This document shows, one piece after another, positions 32,533 through 40,973 of a stretch of 41,726 nucleotides of DNA. Source of the DNA: an uncultured Oscillospiraceae bacterium (GTDB lineage: Bacteria; Bacillota; Clostridia; Oscillospirales; Acutalibacteraceae); contig CABSLQ010000024.1 in assembly GCA_902478605.1 (NCBI GenBank), positions 1 to 41,726 of the forward strand, given 5' to 3'. The position numbers and the translations under genes were made by a program. How positions within the stretch are numbered: the first letter of the stretch is position 1; each line of letters opens with the position of its first letter. The notes under the pieces are model-generated. The model ran no database searches. It saw only the letters and a list, made by a program, of their open reading frames with translations, and was not told the origin of the DNA.

Positions 32533-34605
32533 TCATTCCTCGTCCGTGGTCTTATATTGCTCGATGACCTTCTGCGCCACATTCATGGGGGCCTCTTCAT
32601 ACCGCTCGAAGGCCAGGCGGAAATATCCGCGCCCCTGTGTCAGCGACCGGAGCATGGTGGAATAATCCCCCATCTCCGCCATCGGCACCTCTGCCTCCAC
32701 GCAGGTGAGATCCTCCTCTTCCGCCGGGTTCATGCCCAGCACGCGACCGCGGCGTTTGTTGATGTCGCCCATGATATCGCCGGTGTTGTCGTTCGGCACA
32801 TAGACCTTCAGCGTGCCGATCGGCTCAAGCAGCACGGGAGACGCCTGCGGAATTCCCGCTTTATACGCGAGGCTGGCCGCCGTTTTGAAGGCCATTTCGG
32901 AGGAGTCCACCGGGTGGTACGACCCGTCGACCAGCGTCGCCTTGAGCCCGACCATCGGGAACCCCGCAAGAGTTCCCTTCTTCGCGCTTTCGCGCAGCCC
33001 TTTTTCCACCGCGGGGAAGTAGTTCTTCGGCACCGCGCCGCCGAACACCGTCTCGGCAAATTCCAGCTCCTCGCAGTCCCACGGCTCGAACTCGATCCAC
33101 ACGTCGCCGAACTGCCCATGGCCGCCCGACTGCTTCTTGTGGCGGCCCTGCACCTTGACCTTTTTGCGGATGGTTTCGCGATAGGCCACGCGGGGCACTT
33201 CCAGCGTCACCTCGGCGCCGAACTTGTTTTTCAGTTTGGATACGATGACATCCAGGTGCTGTTCACCCAGGCCGGAAAGGATGGATTCCTTCGTCTCGGG
33301 ATCGGTGCGGAAGGAGATGGTGGGATCCTCCTCCATCAGACGGCTCAAGCCATAGGAAACCTTTTCCTCATCGCCCTTTTTCACCGTGTGCACCGCCATG
33401 GACAGGCACGGCTCGTCAAATTCGATACCGGGCAAAACGACCGGGCGGGACGGGGCACACAGCGTGTCGCCTGTGCCCGTATTCGCCAGCTTGGCGACCG
33501 CCCCGATATCGCCCGCCGGCACACAGGCGGTTTCCTCCTGCTTTTTGCCGCGGACAGTATACAGCTTGCCTATCTTTTCCATGGCACCGGTGCGCATATT
33601 CATCAGGGTCATATCGGGCGTAATCTTGCCGCTGACCACCTTAAAATACAAGAGTTTGCCGACAAAGGGATCCACAATGGTTTTAAATACAATGGCCGCC
33701 GTCTGCGCGTTGTCGTTGACCGCCAGCTCCACCGGGTTGCCGTTGGGATCGACGCCGTCCTCGCCCGCGAGGCTTTCACCCCAGGGCGCCAGCCAAATGA
33801 GGCCGTTGAGCAGCTGATCCACCGCGCTGAGATCCTGGGCGGAACCGCAGAAAACCGGCGCGATCTCGCCCCGGCGCACGCCCGAGGCAATGCCCATAAT
33901 GCGCTCGTCGGGGGTGAATTCCTCCCCGCTGAAATATTTCTCCATCAGCTCTTCGCTCGTCTCGGCAACCGCCTCGTTGATGGCGGTGCGCAGCCCGTCA
34001 AGCCGGTGCCCCATATCGGGCAGCGGCACAGCGGTGGCTTTGCCGTCCTGATATGTATACGCCTTATACTCCAGCAGGTTGATATAGCATTTGACCTTGT
34101 GATCCTCCACATACGGCACCACAAGAGGGCAGACCATCGGGCCGAACTTGGTTTTCAGCTCCTCAAACACCTTGTAAAAATCGGCGTTTTCGTTGTCCAT
34201 CTTGTTGACAAAGAAGAGGGTGGCAATTCCTTTTTTCTGCGCCGCCCGGAAGCCCTTTTCCGCGCCGACCGTCACGCCGCTTTTTCCTGAAATCACCACC
34301 ACGGCGCTGCCCGCCGCGCGGATGCCTTCGCGCAGGCCTCCCGCAAAATCAAACAGTCCCGGGGTGTCCAGCAGATTGATTTTGGTATCCTTCCACTCCA
34401 GCGGCAGAAGGGCCATGGATACCGACGCCTTGCGTCGAATCTCTTCCGGATCAAAGTCGCAGATGGTGTTGCCGTCCGGGATGCGCCCCAGACGTTCCGC
34501 CTGTCCGGTCAGATAAAACGCCGCTTCGGCCAGCGAGGTCTTACCCGACCCGGCATGGCCTACCAGGGCGACGTTTCGAATGTTTTTGGCACTGTACTGT
34601 TTCAA
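32533..34605 (-). CDS. Elongation factor G paralogue (EF-G-like translational GTPase)
   Basis: A 690-residue five-domain GTPase. G1 is GHAGSGKT (16-23), DTPG is in INLLDTPGLFDF, and NKMD follows. Domain II and domain III (LSGLGEQHLDVIVSKLKNKFG), domain IV (GRHKKQSGGHGQFGDVWIEFEP) and domain V are all present. Details differ from the main translocase, for example GGLREGIRAAGSAVVVISGKSGV in place of the EF-G switch II sequence. It stands alone and not in a str operon. It is therefore probably the second EF-G type (EF-G II) found in many bacteria, whose role is unclear. Confidence 0.9.
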   Translation of the reverse strand: MKQYSAKNIRNVALVGHAGSGKTSLAEAAFYLTGQAERLGRIPDGNTICDFDPEEIRRKASVSMALLPLEWKDTKINLLDTPGLFDFAGGLREGIRAAGSAVVVISGKSGVTVGAEKGFRAAQKKGIATLFFVNKMDNENADFYKVFEELKTKFGPMVCPLVVPYVEDHKVKCYINLLEYKAYTYQDGKATAVPLPDMGHRLDGLRTAINEAVAETSEELMEKYFSGEEFTPDERIMGIASGVRRGEIAPVFCGSAQDLSAVDQLLNGLIWLAPWGESLAGEDGVDPNGNPVELAVNDNAQTAAIVFKTIVDPFVGKLLYFKVVSGKITPDMTLMNMRTGAMEKIGKLYTVRGKKQEETACVPAGDIGAVAKLANTGTGDTLCAPSRPVVLPGIEFDEPCLSMAVHTVKKGDEEKVSYGLSRLMEEDPTISFRTDPETKESILSGLGEQHLDVIVSKLKNKFGAEVTLEVPRVAYRETIRKKVKVQGRHKKQSGGHGQFGDVWIEFEPWDCEELEFAETVFGGAVPKNYFPAVEKGLRESAKKGTLAGFPMVGLKATLVDGSYHPVDSSEMAFKTAASLAYKAGIPQASPVLLEPIGTLKVYVPNDNTGDIMGDINKRRGRVLGMNPAEEEDLTCVEAEVPMAEMGDYSTMLRSLTQGRGYFRLAFERYEEAPMNVAQKVIEQYKTTDEE

Positions 34606-34682
34606 GTGTGGACTCCCCTTTCTATTCTATGTCCAGGCCCCGCCAGGGCGGGATTGCCGAACGTTCGACCAAACCCGACGCG

Positions 34683-34702
34683 TTGTGCACTATATTGCAC
34701 AA
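34683..34702. promoter_or_regulatory. Perfect inverted repeat in the EF-G paralogue leader
   Basis: TTGTGCA and TGCACAA are inverted around six bases. The site is in the untranslated leader, 77-97 bases before the ATG. A second palindrome, CGAACGTTCG, lies between it and the gene, followed by a CCCGCC/GGCGGG hairpin. Confidence 0.5.
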
Positions 34703-34733
34703 AATACCATTTGGATAAACGCTCTCTTTGATA

Positions 34734-34762
34734 AGTATAATCCATCCCCGGCGGAATTTCAA
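34734..34762 (-). promoter_or_regulatory. Sigma-A-type promoter of the EF-G paralogue
   Basis: On the minus strand: -35 TTGAAA (34757-34762), 17-base spacer, -10 TATACT (34734-34739). The leader is about 120 bases long. Confidence 0.72.
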
Positions 34763-34780
34763 TAAAAACTTCCCAATATC

Positions 34781-34820
34781 AAAAAAATCACCCACTGCCA
34801 CAACGGGCACCGGGTGATTT
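34781..34820 (-). terminator. Terminator of rlmB and the P-type-ATPase-like gene
   Basis: On the minus strand AAATCACCC pairs with GGGTGATTT across an 18-base loop, followed by a run of T. It lies 36 bases past the stop at 34856. Confidence 0.87.
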
Positions 34821-34855
34821 TGAACAAAATGCACAATTAATTGTTCACGAAATAT

Positions 34856-37312
34856 TCAAATTCGTTTAATGCTGGGCAGTATCCACGACAGAACGGTCGC
34901 CGCCAGCATATAGAGCATCGCATAAACGGGCGGCAGCGCCATGCCGCTGTGGAAGGCCAGCACGACGCTCAAGGCAAACGCGGCGCCCGCCGCCACAAGC
35001 TGTGCTGCGAGGCCAAGCCAGGCCCCCACCCGCAGCCGCCGGCAGGCGGCAACGGCCGCCGCCATGCCTTCGATACGGCCGTTGGAAGCGAGCACCGCCG
35101 GGGTTTCACCGCACGGCTGTTCCAGCACGCGGCTGAAAGAACGCCCCGCCACATTGCCGAGCAGCTCCACATAATAGCTGTCGATATCCAGCGTGGAGCA
35201 GATAAGTTCCTCCGTCACATTAGGGTCGCAGGTACGTACGAGCACCGTGATGCCCGCCTTTTCCAGCGAATGCAGCGCTTCGGCAATGCCCTCGTCCGCC
35301 ACATAGCTGAGCACGAACATCGCGGACAGCTCGCCCGCCGTGGACAGATACACCAGTTGCCGCCCGTTTTGCGTATACCGCAACTCATAATCGCGGGAAG
35401 GCACATCCACACCGTGGTTCTCGAGCAGCCGGCGGTTGCCCACGAGCACCCGACGGCCCGCCACCCAGCCGGTCAGCCCCATGCTCTGCTCATACACCAG
35501 GCTGTCCACCGCGGGCAGAATATCGACTTTGTCTTCAATAATGCGGCGGAACACCGCTGCGAGCGGCCCACCGGCCGCAATGGATACCGCCGCCGCATCG
35601 AGAATAGCCTCGTCGATGCGCGCGCCCGAAAAGGTTTTGATACCGTGCAGCAGTACGCTTTCGCTGGGGAACAGATCGGCGGCATCCACCACCAGGGCAT
35701 GCAGATGGCCGAATTCCTTCACCGCGCCCCAGCCGCTCACCATGCCGCCACGGCCGGTTGTCCGCCGCGCCGCGCGGAACAGCGGAAAGTTCATCGCCGT
35801 GATCACTGCAGGTGTGGAAAGACAGACGGTAGAGCAGAACACGGTCAGCGCGCCCCACCAGTGCTGCGGACTGACAAGCCCGAACAGCACCGCCAGCACG
35901 GCGGACGCCGCCAGCAGGCCAGGAACAAACAGCTTCATGGTCCGATCGCCGCCGTCCTCGGCATAGGAGTTCTCCAGAAAACGGGTCAGGAAGGGCGTGC
36001 CCTTGAAATAGGCGACCTGCGGTTCGCCGATCGCCACCGCGGCCCGGCCCACCTCCTCGGCCGTCTGCCTGTCCGCGATACGATGGGCGGCGTATTTTTC
36101 ACCGGGATAGGAAACGAAGCGGAAATTGGTGCAGATGCGCGCAATGCGCGCCTGGCGCCCGAGTGCCCCGAGCAGCAGGCACAGGCCCGCCACCGGCGTG
36201 ATGAGCTGGGTCGAACCGTTTGCCACCGCGGCCGGCGACGCAAACTGCAGCAGGGTATGCGCCAGCGCCAGCAGGCCGGCGACGGCCGGCGCGCTGTCGC
36301 TGTCCGCCTTCAGCCGCACCAGGGAGGCCAGCCCTCTGCCCACCATCTGATGGTTGATGAGCAGCATCACCAGCAGCAATACGCCGTTGACGCCGATATG
36401 CAGATACGGATCCATCGGCGGCGCACCGTAAAAATGCACCACCAGCCCCATCCAGACGAGCACCGCCTCCAGCGCCAGGGTCAGAAACACCCCGATCCAG
36501 CCGGTACGCCGCCGGTATCGGAGCTCGTTATGCACCGCCGCCGTCTCCTCGTAGCTGCCGTAATCCTCCAGTTCCTCTTCCTCGTAAACCTCCGGCTCTT
36601 CGGCGGGATCGTTGTCCTCTTCCTCATCGCCGGACAGCTTGAAGGCGGTCGCCTGCGTTTCGCGCTTTTTCTGGAATTCCTCCACCTTCTGCTGGCGCAC
36701 CCGCTGCAGACGCGTTTCCAGATCCTCGCCGTCCGGTCCCGGTTCCTCCTCTTCGGTCATATACCCGTCCAGCGTCAGCTGTTCCTCTTCCTCTTGTTCC
36801 GCCGGCGCGGACGGCTCCTCTTCCTTTTCGCGGGGCAGCTCGATGACCCGGGTATGCCCCTGGGGTTCCGCGGGAAGGGACTCTTCCGGTGCCGCGGTTT
36901 CCGGCTTCTTCGCCGGCGGAAGCGGGATCTGTTCCGCGGCCGGCTGAAGGGGAACCGCCTTCTCGGTCCGGATTGCCGGCGTTGTTTTCTCCGTGGAAGG
37001 CGGTGCCAGCGCTTCCCACGCTTCCTCGGTTTCGTCCTCCTGTTCCCTCCGGCGGGTAAAGAAGGCGGCGATGCGTCCGCGCCGATCAACCCGGACATCC
37101 TCCGGCGCGGCCGGCGGTTCCTCGGGCGCGGAAGGCCGTTCCTCCTGCGCAGGGGGACGCTTTTCCTCCCCGGGCAGCCGCTCCGCCGTCTGCGGGGCAG
37201 AGGCGGCGGGTTCCGGCCGGGGCGCCGTCTGCGCCGGCGTCCCTTTGCCTTTCTCCCGCTCGGCTTTGAGCCGGCGGGCTTCCTCCAAAATATCGTCAAT
37301 ATCATATCCCAT
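34856..37312 (-). CDS. P-type-ATPase-shaped membrane protein without catalytic motifs
   Basis: An 818-residue protein. Residues 1-265 are a low-complexity, Glu/Pro/Ala-rich, probably disordered cytoplasmic region. Eight membrane segments follow (about 271-294, 303-320, 341-358, 368-385, 461-481, 486-511, 763-787, 792-814), with soluble domains exactly where P1B ATPases have the A domain and the P/N domains. Similarity is visible in VCLSTPAVITAMNFPL and in GLTGWVAGRRVLVGNRRLL. However, the TGE motif is absent, CPx is STP (499-501), DKTGT is DAADLFP (Asp543), TGDN is TCDP, and GDGxND is ASNGRIE (742-748). It cannot work as a normal pump. It starts 35 bases after rlmB. Confidence 0.8.
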   Translation of the reverse strand: MGYDIDDILEEARRLKAEREKGKGTPAQTAPRPEPAASAPQTAERLPGEEKRPPAQEERPSAPEEPPAAPEDVRVDRRGRIAAFFTRRREQEDETEEAWEALAPPSTEKTTPAIRTEKAVPLQPAAEQIPLPPAKKPETAAPEESLPAEPQGHTRVIELPREKEEEPSAPAEQEEEEQLTLDGYMTEEEEPGPDGEDLETRLQRVRQQKVEEFQKKRETQATAFKLSGDEEEDNDPAEEPEVYEEEELEDYGSYEETAAVHNELRYRRRTGWIGVFLTLALEAVLVWMGLVVHFYGAPPMDPYLHIGVNGVLLLVMLLINHQMVGRGLASLVRLKADSDSAPAVAGLLALAHTLLQFASPAAVANGSTQLITPVAGLCLLLGALGRQARIARICTNFRFVSYPGEKYAAHRIADRQTAEEVGRAAVAIGEPQVAYFKGTPFLTRFLENSYAEDGGDRTMKLFVPGLLAASAVLAVLFGLVSPQHWWGALTVFCSTVCLSTPAVITAMNFPLFRAARRTTGRGGMVSGWGAVKEFGHLHALVVDAADLFPSESVLLHGIKTFSGARIDEAILDAAAVSIAAGGPLAAVFRRIIEDKVDILPAVDSLVYEQSMGLTGWVAGRRVLVGNRRLLENHGVDVPSRDYELRYTQNGRQLVYLSTAGELSAMFVLSYVADEGIAEALHSLEKAGITVLVRTCDPNVTEELICSTLDIDSYYVELLGNVAGRSFSRVLEQPCGETPAVLASNGRIEGMAAAVAACRRLRVGAWLGLAAQLVAAGAAFALSVVLAFHSGMALPPVYAMLYMLAATVLSWILPSIKRI

Positions 37313-37347
37313 ATGGCCGCCCCCTGTCAGTCGCCAGTTTTTTGAGG

Positions 37348-38124
37348 TCAGGTTCCCTGCCGCGCCGCGATTCCCTGCCGCTGCCGTGCCGCTTCATACA
37401 GCACGACGCCGCAGGCCACCGACGCATTCAGCGAAGAAATGGCCCCCTGCATCGGCAGGGACACAATAAAATCGCAGTGCTCCCGCACAAGCCGGCCGAT
37501 CCCCCGGCCTTCCGAACCGACCACCACGGCCGTCGGTCCCGTCCAATCGGACGCACACCAGGGTTCGCCGTCCATATCCAGGCCATATATCCAGACCCCG
37601 CGCTTTTTCAATTCCTTGATGGTGTCCACCAGATTGGACACCCGGGCCACCGGCACATATTCCGCCGCGCCGGCCGACGCCTTGTACACCGCGGCGGTCA
37701 GGCCCACCGCCCGCCGTTTGGGCACAATCACGCCGTGCACACCCGTCGCCTCGGCGGTGCGCAGGATGGCCCCGAGGTTATGCGGATCCTCCAGCTCGTC
37801 GCCGATAACAAAGAAGGGCGGCTCGCCCTTGGACTGCGCCGCGTCAAACAGGTCGTCCAGCGTGGCGTATGCCTTGCAGGCGGCCAGCGCGGCAATTCCC
37901 TGATGCCCCACGCCGCACAGGCTGTCCAGCCGGCGCGCGTCAACCTCCTTGACAGGCAGGCCGCGCTTGCGGCACTGGGCCAGCAGGGCACCCAGATGCC
38001 CGTCCCGCTCCCCGCGGGCCACCAGCACGCTGTCGATGGCCCGCCCGGAACGCAGCGCCTCGGTCACCGCATTGCGCCCGGCGATAATATCCTCGCGCGC
38101 TTCGTTTTTTTCGTTCGTTTCCAT
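37348..38124 (-). CDS. rlmB: 23S rRNA (guanosine-2'-O)-methyltransferase RlmB (TrmH family)
   Basis: A SPOUT-fold RNA ribose methyltransferase of 258 residues, probably acting on 23S rRNA. The N-terminal substrate-binding domain starts EDIIAGRNAVTEALRSG. The SPOUT motifs are DELEDPHNLGAILRTAEATG, VVVGSEGRGI and LPMQGAISSLNASVACGV, which form the knot and SAM site. The ATG at 38124 follows GGAGGA at seven bases. In many clostridia rlmB follows cysS and mrnC, but here those genes are absent and it is followed by the P-type-ATPase-like gene. Confidence 0.93.
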   Translation of the reverse strand: METNEKNEAREDIIAGRNAVTEALRSGRAIDSVLVARGERDGHLGALLAQCRKRGLPVKEVDARRLDSLCGVGHQGIAALAACKAYATLDDLFDAAQSKGEPPFFVIGDELEDPHNLGAILRTAEATGVHGVIVPKRRAVGLTAAVYKASAGAAEYVPVARVSNLVDTIKELKKRGVWIYGLDMDGEPWCASDWTGPTAVVVGSEGRGIGRLVREHCDFIVSLPMQGAISSLNASVACGVVLYEAARQRQGIAARQGT

Positions 38125-38250
38125 GCAAAATCCTCCGCCGTCCATCGTCCGCATGGGGACAGCCGGCGGCGGTCTGTTTGCATCGCCGCACCGCAGCCCC
38201 CATTCCCGGGCTATCGCCTGATATCCCCGGTTCCGGTTACAGATAAAGCT

Positions 38251-38256
38251 ATTATA
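38251..38256 (-). promoter_or_regulatory. Probable -10 of the rlmB promoter
   Basis: TATAAT on the minus strand, about 127 bases before the rlmB ATG. The -35 region is only a T-rich run. The stretch between it and the plus-strand promoter at 38357 also holds an 8-bp hairpin, TTCTGCCG/CGGCAGAA (38304-38326), of unknown use. Confidence 0.4.
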
Positions 38257-38346
38257 CCATAGGCTTCGACAAAAAAAAAGAAGCTTCGCCTTTCTTTTCT
38301 TTCTTCTGCCGCAAGGGCCGGCAGAAAATTTTTCCAGCCGAACGCA

Positions 38347-38379
38347 GAACAAACGTTTGACAAATCAAAACATATGTTC
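38347..38379. promoter_or_regulatory. Tandem LexA (SOS) boxes
   Basis: GAACAAACGTTT at 38347-38358 and AAACATATGTTC at 38368-38379 (GAACATATGTTT on the other strand) both fit the Gram-positive LexA box GAAC-N4-GTTY. Their centres are 21 bases apart, two helical turns. The first overlaps the -35 and the second fills the spacer up to the -10, so a bound repressor would block the promoter. Confidence 0.75.
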
Positions 38380-38385
38380 TATACT
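38357..38385 (+). promoter_or_regulatory. Consensus promoter of the radical SAM repair operon
   Basis: -35 TTGACA (38357-38362), 17-base spacer, -10 TATACT (38380-38385), about 32 bases before the ATG. Confidence 0.85.
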
Positions 38386-38417
38386 GGTAACAGACCGGCT
38401 GACAGGAGGGCGTACCG

Positions 38418-39734
38418 ATGGAGCTGATGGAAAAGCTGCGGATCCTCACCGATTCCGCCAAATATGATGCGGCCTGCACCTCGAGCGGCTCTGCCCGTCC
38501 GGGGCGTCAAGGCATGCTGGGCAGCGCCGTCGCCGCCGGCATCTGCCACAGCTTTGCGGCGGACGGGCGCTGCATTTCGCTGCTCAAGGTGCTGCTGACC
38601 AATCGCTGCATCTACGATTGCCAGTACTGCGTCAACCGCTGCTCCAATGATGTGCCGCGCGCCGCCTTCACGCCGGAGGAACTGGCCGAGCTGACCATTG
38701 GCTTTTACCGGCGCAACTATATCGAAGGGCTGTTTCTCAGCTCGGGTGTGGAGCGCAGTCCCGACTACGCGATGGAACGCATGTGCCGGGTACTCGAGCT
38801 GCTGCGGGGGTCCTATCGCTTCAACGGGTATATCCACGCGAAGGCCATCCCCGGCTGTTCTCCCGAGCTGGTGGACAAGCTGGGCGGTCTGTGCGACCGC
38901 ATGAGCGTCAACATTGAGCTGCCCAGCGAAAAAAGCCTCAGCCAGCTGGCCCCCAATAAAAAGAAGGACGCCATTCTCCGTCCCATGTCCGCCATCCGCG
39001 ACCGCATCACCCAGAACAAGGAGGAGCTGGCGCTCTACCGCCATGCCCCCGCGTTCGCGCCCGCCGGGCAGAGCACCCAGATGATCATCGGGGCCACGCC
39101 CGATACCGACTATCAAATCATGCGGCTGAGCGCGGGATTGTACAAAAAATACGGCCTGCGGCGGGTGTTCTATTCGGCGTATATCCCCGTGGGCACCAGT
39201 GCCCTGCTTCCGCAGAATGTGCCGCCTCCCCTGCTTCGGGAGCACCGGCTGTACCAGGCGGACTGGCTGCTGCGCTTTTACGGGTTCACGGTGGAGGAAC
39301 TGCTCGACGAGGCGCATCCCTCGCTCGACCCGCTCCTCGATCCCAAATGCAACTGGGCGGTCAATCACCTTGAGCATTTCCCGGTGGAAATCAACCGCGC
39401 GGATAAGGAAACGCTGCTACGCGTGCCGGGTATCGGGGTGAAACCCGCCATGAAAATTCTGTCGGCCCGCCGGATGGGGTCCCTGACCTTCGAGGGGCTC
39501 AAAAAGCTCGGCGTGGTGCTCAAGCGGGCGGTGTATTTCATCACCTGCAACGGCAAAATGCTGCCCGGCGCCAAATTCAGCTATTCCTTTATCTACCAGA
39601 ACCTGACGGCGGATGTACGCCTGCGTCCCGGCGAGCTGCCGCTGCAGCGGGCGCAGCAGCTGTCGCTGTTCGACAGTCCGGCCCTGCTGCCGGGAAGGGA
39701 GGAGCGAACCGCATGTCTGACGGGACAGCTGTAG
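38418..39734 (+). CDS. Putative DNA modification/repair radical SAM protein (TIGR03916 type)
   Basis: A 438-residue radical SAM protein. The [4Fe-4S] cluster Cys are C64, C68 and C71 (NRCIYDCQYC, CX3CX2C), with further Cys nearby. FLSSGVERSPDYAMERM and AKAIPGCSPELVDKLGGLCDRMSVNIE line the barrel. A helix-hairpin-helix DNA-binding segment, INRADKETLLRVPGIGVKPAMKIL, is near residues 330-355. This is the architecture of the TIGR03916 family, which is always paired with TIGR03915, as here. AGGAGGG is seven bases before the ATG. The gene end overlaps the partner by 22 bases. Its reaction is not established; SOS control fits DNA repair. Confidence 0.9.
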   Translation: MELMEKLRILTDSAKYDAACTSSGSARPGRQGMLGSAVAAGICHSFAADGRCISLLKVLLTNRCIYDCQYCVNRCSNDVPRAAFTPEELAELTIGFYRRNYIEGLFLSSGVERSPDYAMERMCRVLELLRGSYRFNGYIHAKAIPGCSPELVDKLGGLCDRMSVNIELPSEKSLSQLAPNKKKDAILRPMSAIRDRITQNKEELALYRHAPAFAPAGQSTQMIIGATPDTDYQIMRLSAGLYKKYGLRRVFYSAYIPVGTSALLPQNVPPPLLREHRLYQADWLLRFYGFTVEELLDEAHPSLDPLLDPKCNWAVNHLEHFPVEINRADKETLLRVPGIGVKPAMKILSARRMGSLTFEGLKKLGVVLKRAVYFITCNGKMLPGAKFSYSFIYQNLTADVRLRPGELPLQRAQQLSLFDSPALLPGREERTACLTGQL

Positions 39735-40546
39735 CCTATCTGTACGACGGCACCTTTGAGGGGCTGATGACCGCCATATTCGAAGCGTACGCGCATCGCC
39801 CCATGCCGTCCGCCATCGCACAGGCGAACGGCTTTCAGCCGCAGTTCGGCCAGCAGGCACGGGAGATCGCCACAGATGAAATCAAGGCCGGGCGGGTTGT
39901 CGCCGGCATCCGGCGCATCCTGGGGGATGACGCTTACGAGCAGCTGTGGCTCGTCTTTTTGTCCGAACAGCCCGAACGCGGCCAGTGGATATACGATTAC
40001 GTCCGGATGGGATTGCCGATCGGTAAGCGCATCCGCCGTTGTCTGACCGACGAGCGGGTTATGCGCGTGCACAAATGGAGCGGTCTCGTCTCGCTGCAAA
40101 GCGCCCGCTATATCCAGTTCGTCCGCTTTTCCCAGCGGGAAGGCGGCGTGTATTATGCCTCGATCCAGCCGGAATACGACGTGCTGGCGCTGATCATGCC
40201 CCATTTTGCGGATCGCTTCCGTGACCAGCCGTTTATCATCCACGACAAGGTGCGCGGGCTGTTCGGCGTTTTCGATATGCATGACTGGGCCATTGTGGAG
40301 GCGGACGGCGTCACCCTGCCGGCCATGACCGCGGCAGAACAAAACTATCGCCGGCTTTGGAAAACCTTTTATGACACGGTGGCCATCCGGGAACGCACCA
40401 ATCCCCGCTGCCGCCGGCAGTTCATGCCCAAAAAGTATTGGAAGGACATCACCGAAATGTGCATGGAAGGCGAGGCGGAAATTCCGCCGCTACCTTCACA
40501 GACAGCCCCCGGTCTGCATACAATGCTATTGTCCGACGGGCAATGA
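39713..40546 (+). CDS. TIGR03915-family putative DNA repair partner protein
   Basis: A 277-residue partner of the radical SAM protein. It begins AVAYLYDGTFEGLMTAIFEAY, the family hallmark, and has conserved RYIQFVRFSQREGGVYYASIQPEYDVL and FIIHDKVRGLFGVFD. These match DUF4130-type proteins that some authors relate to uracil-DNA glycosylases; I see no clear catalytic signature. The C-terminal NPRCRRQFMPKKYWKDITEM is also typical. It starts within the end of the upstream gene, so translation is coupled. Confidence 0.88.
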   Translation: MSDGTAVAYLYDGTFEGLMTAIFEAYAHRPMPSAIAQANGFQPQFGQQAREIATDEIKAGRVVAGIRRILGDDAYEQLWLVFLSEQPERGQWIYDYVRMGLPIGKRIRRCLTDERVMRVHKWSGLVSLQSARYIQFVRFSQREGGVYYASIQPEYDVLALIMPHFADRFRDQPFIIHDKVRGLFGVFDMHDWAIVEADGVTLPAMTAAEQNYRRLWKTFYDTVAIRERTNPRCRRQFMPKKYWKDITEMCMEGEAEIPPLPSQTAPGLHTMLLSDGQ

Positions 40547-40910
40547 AATGTCCTCGGCGGTGCCGGCGGCCGCTCTTTGTCCGGCGATGCCATTATCGGC
40601 GCGTTCACCCCGGCGCGCCTCTGTCTCTGCCGCATGAAAAGCGTGGAAGGCCTCCATCTGATTGGCGCTTTATCCCGCAGCGGAACCTTACTTGCATATT
40701 GCTGCACTTGCGGCGGATGGGCCAGGAGCCCGGCAGGAATACCGCTTACATGATACCCGCCGCCACCCATCCCGTCCGGCACCGAAAAGCAGACCGCTGG
40801 TAAACGCATCGGGCGTTCGCCGGCGGTCTGCCATTTTGGGAGGCCTTCGCCATAATGGACGCGGCCGTTTTCCCCTCTCGCAATAAATTCGATGCCATGC
40901 TTGTTCTTTT
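40547..40910. other. Gap without a recognisable gene
   Basis: This roughly 360-base stretch follows the DNA-repair operon. No open frame in it looks like a real protein; the minus-strand frame at 40369-40809 runs into the known gene and is rich in Pro, Arg and Ser. The one clear structure is a hairpin at 40789-40831: GCAGACCGC pairs with GCGGTCTGC, with an inner AACGC/GCGTT stem. It could end the repair operon, but the T tract is only four bases. Confidence 0.5.
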
Positions 40911-40911
40911 A

Positions 40912-40944
40912 TGCTATAATATAGGACGGACCGTTTGTATACGG
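40912..40944 (+). promoter_or_regulatory. Extended -10 promoter and dyad before the rhamnosidase-like gene
   Basis: TGC-TATAAT (40912-40920) is an extended -10 without a clear -35. It is followed at the expected start region by CCGT-TTGTAT-ACGG (40931-40944), a small inverted repeat that could bind a repressor. The ATG is 53 bases after the -10. Confidence 0.5.
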
Positions 40945-40973
40945 ATAAAACACGTGAAATGAGAGGGATCCTT

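Noticed and set aside
32557..34290. 577-codon plus-strand open frame
   Set aside because: Antisense shadow of the EF-G paralogue, with His-rich nonsense composition.
34841..37345. 834-codon plus-strand open frame
   Set aside because: Antisense to the P-type-ATPase-like gene and created by its biased codons. The minus-strand frame has clear membrane segments and homology, and this one has none.
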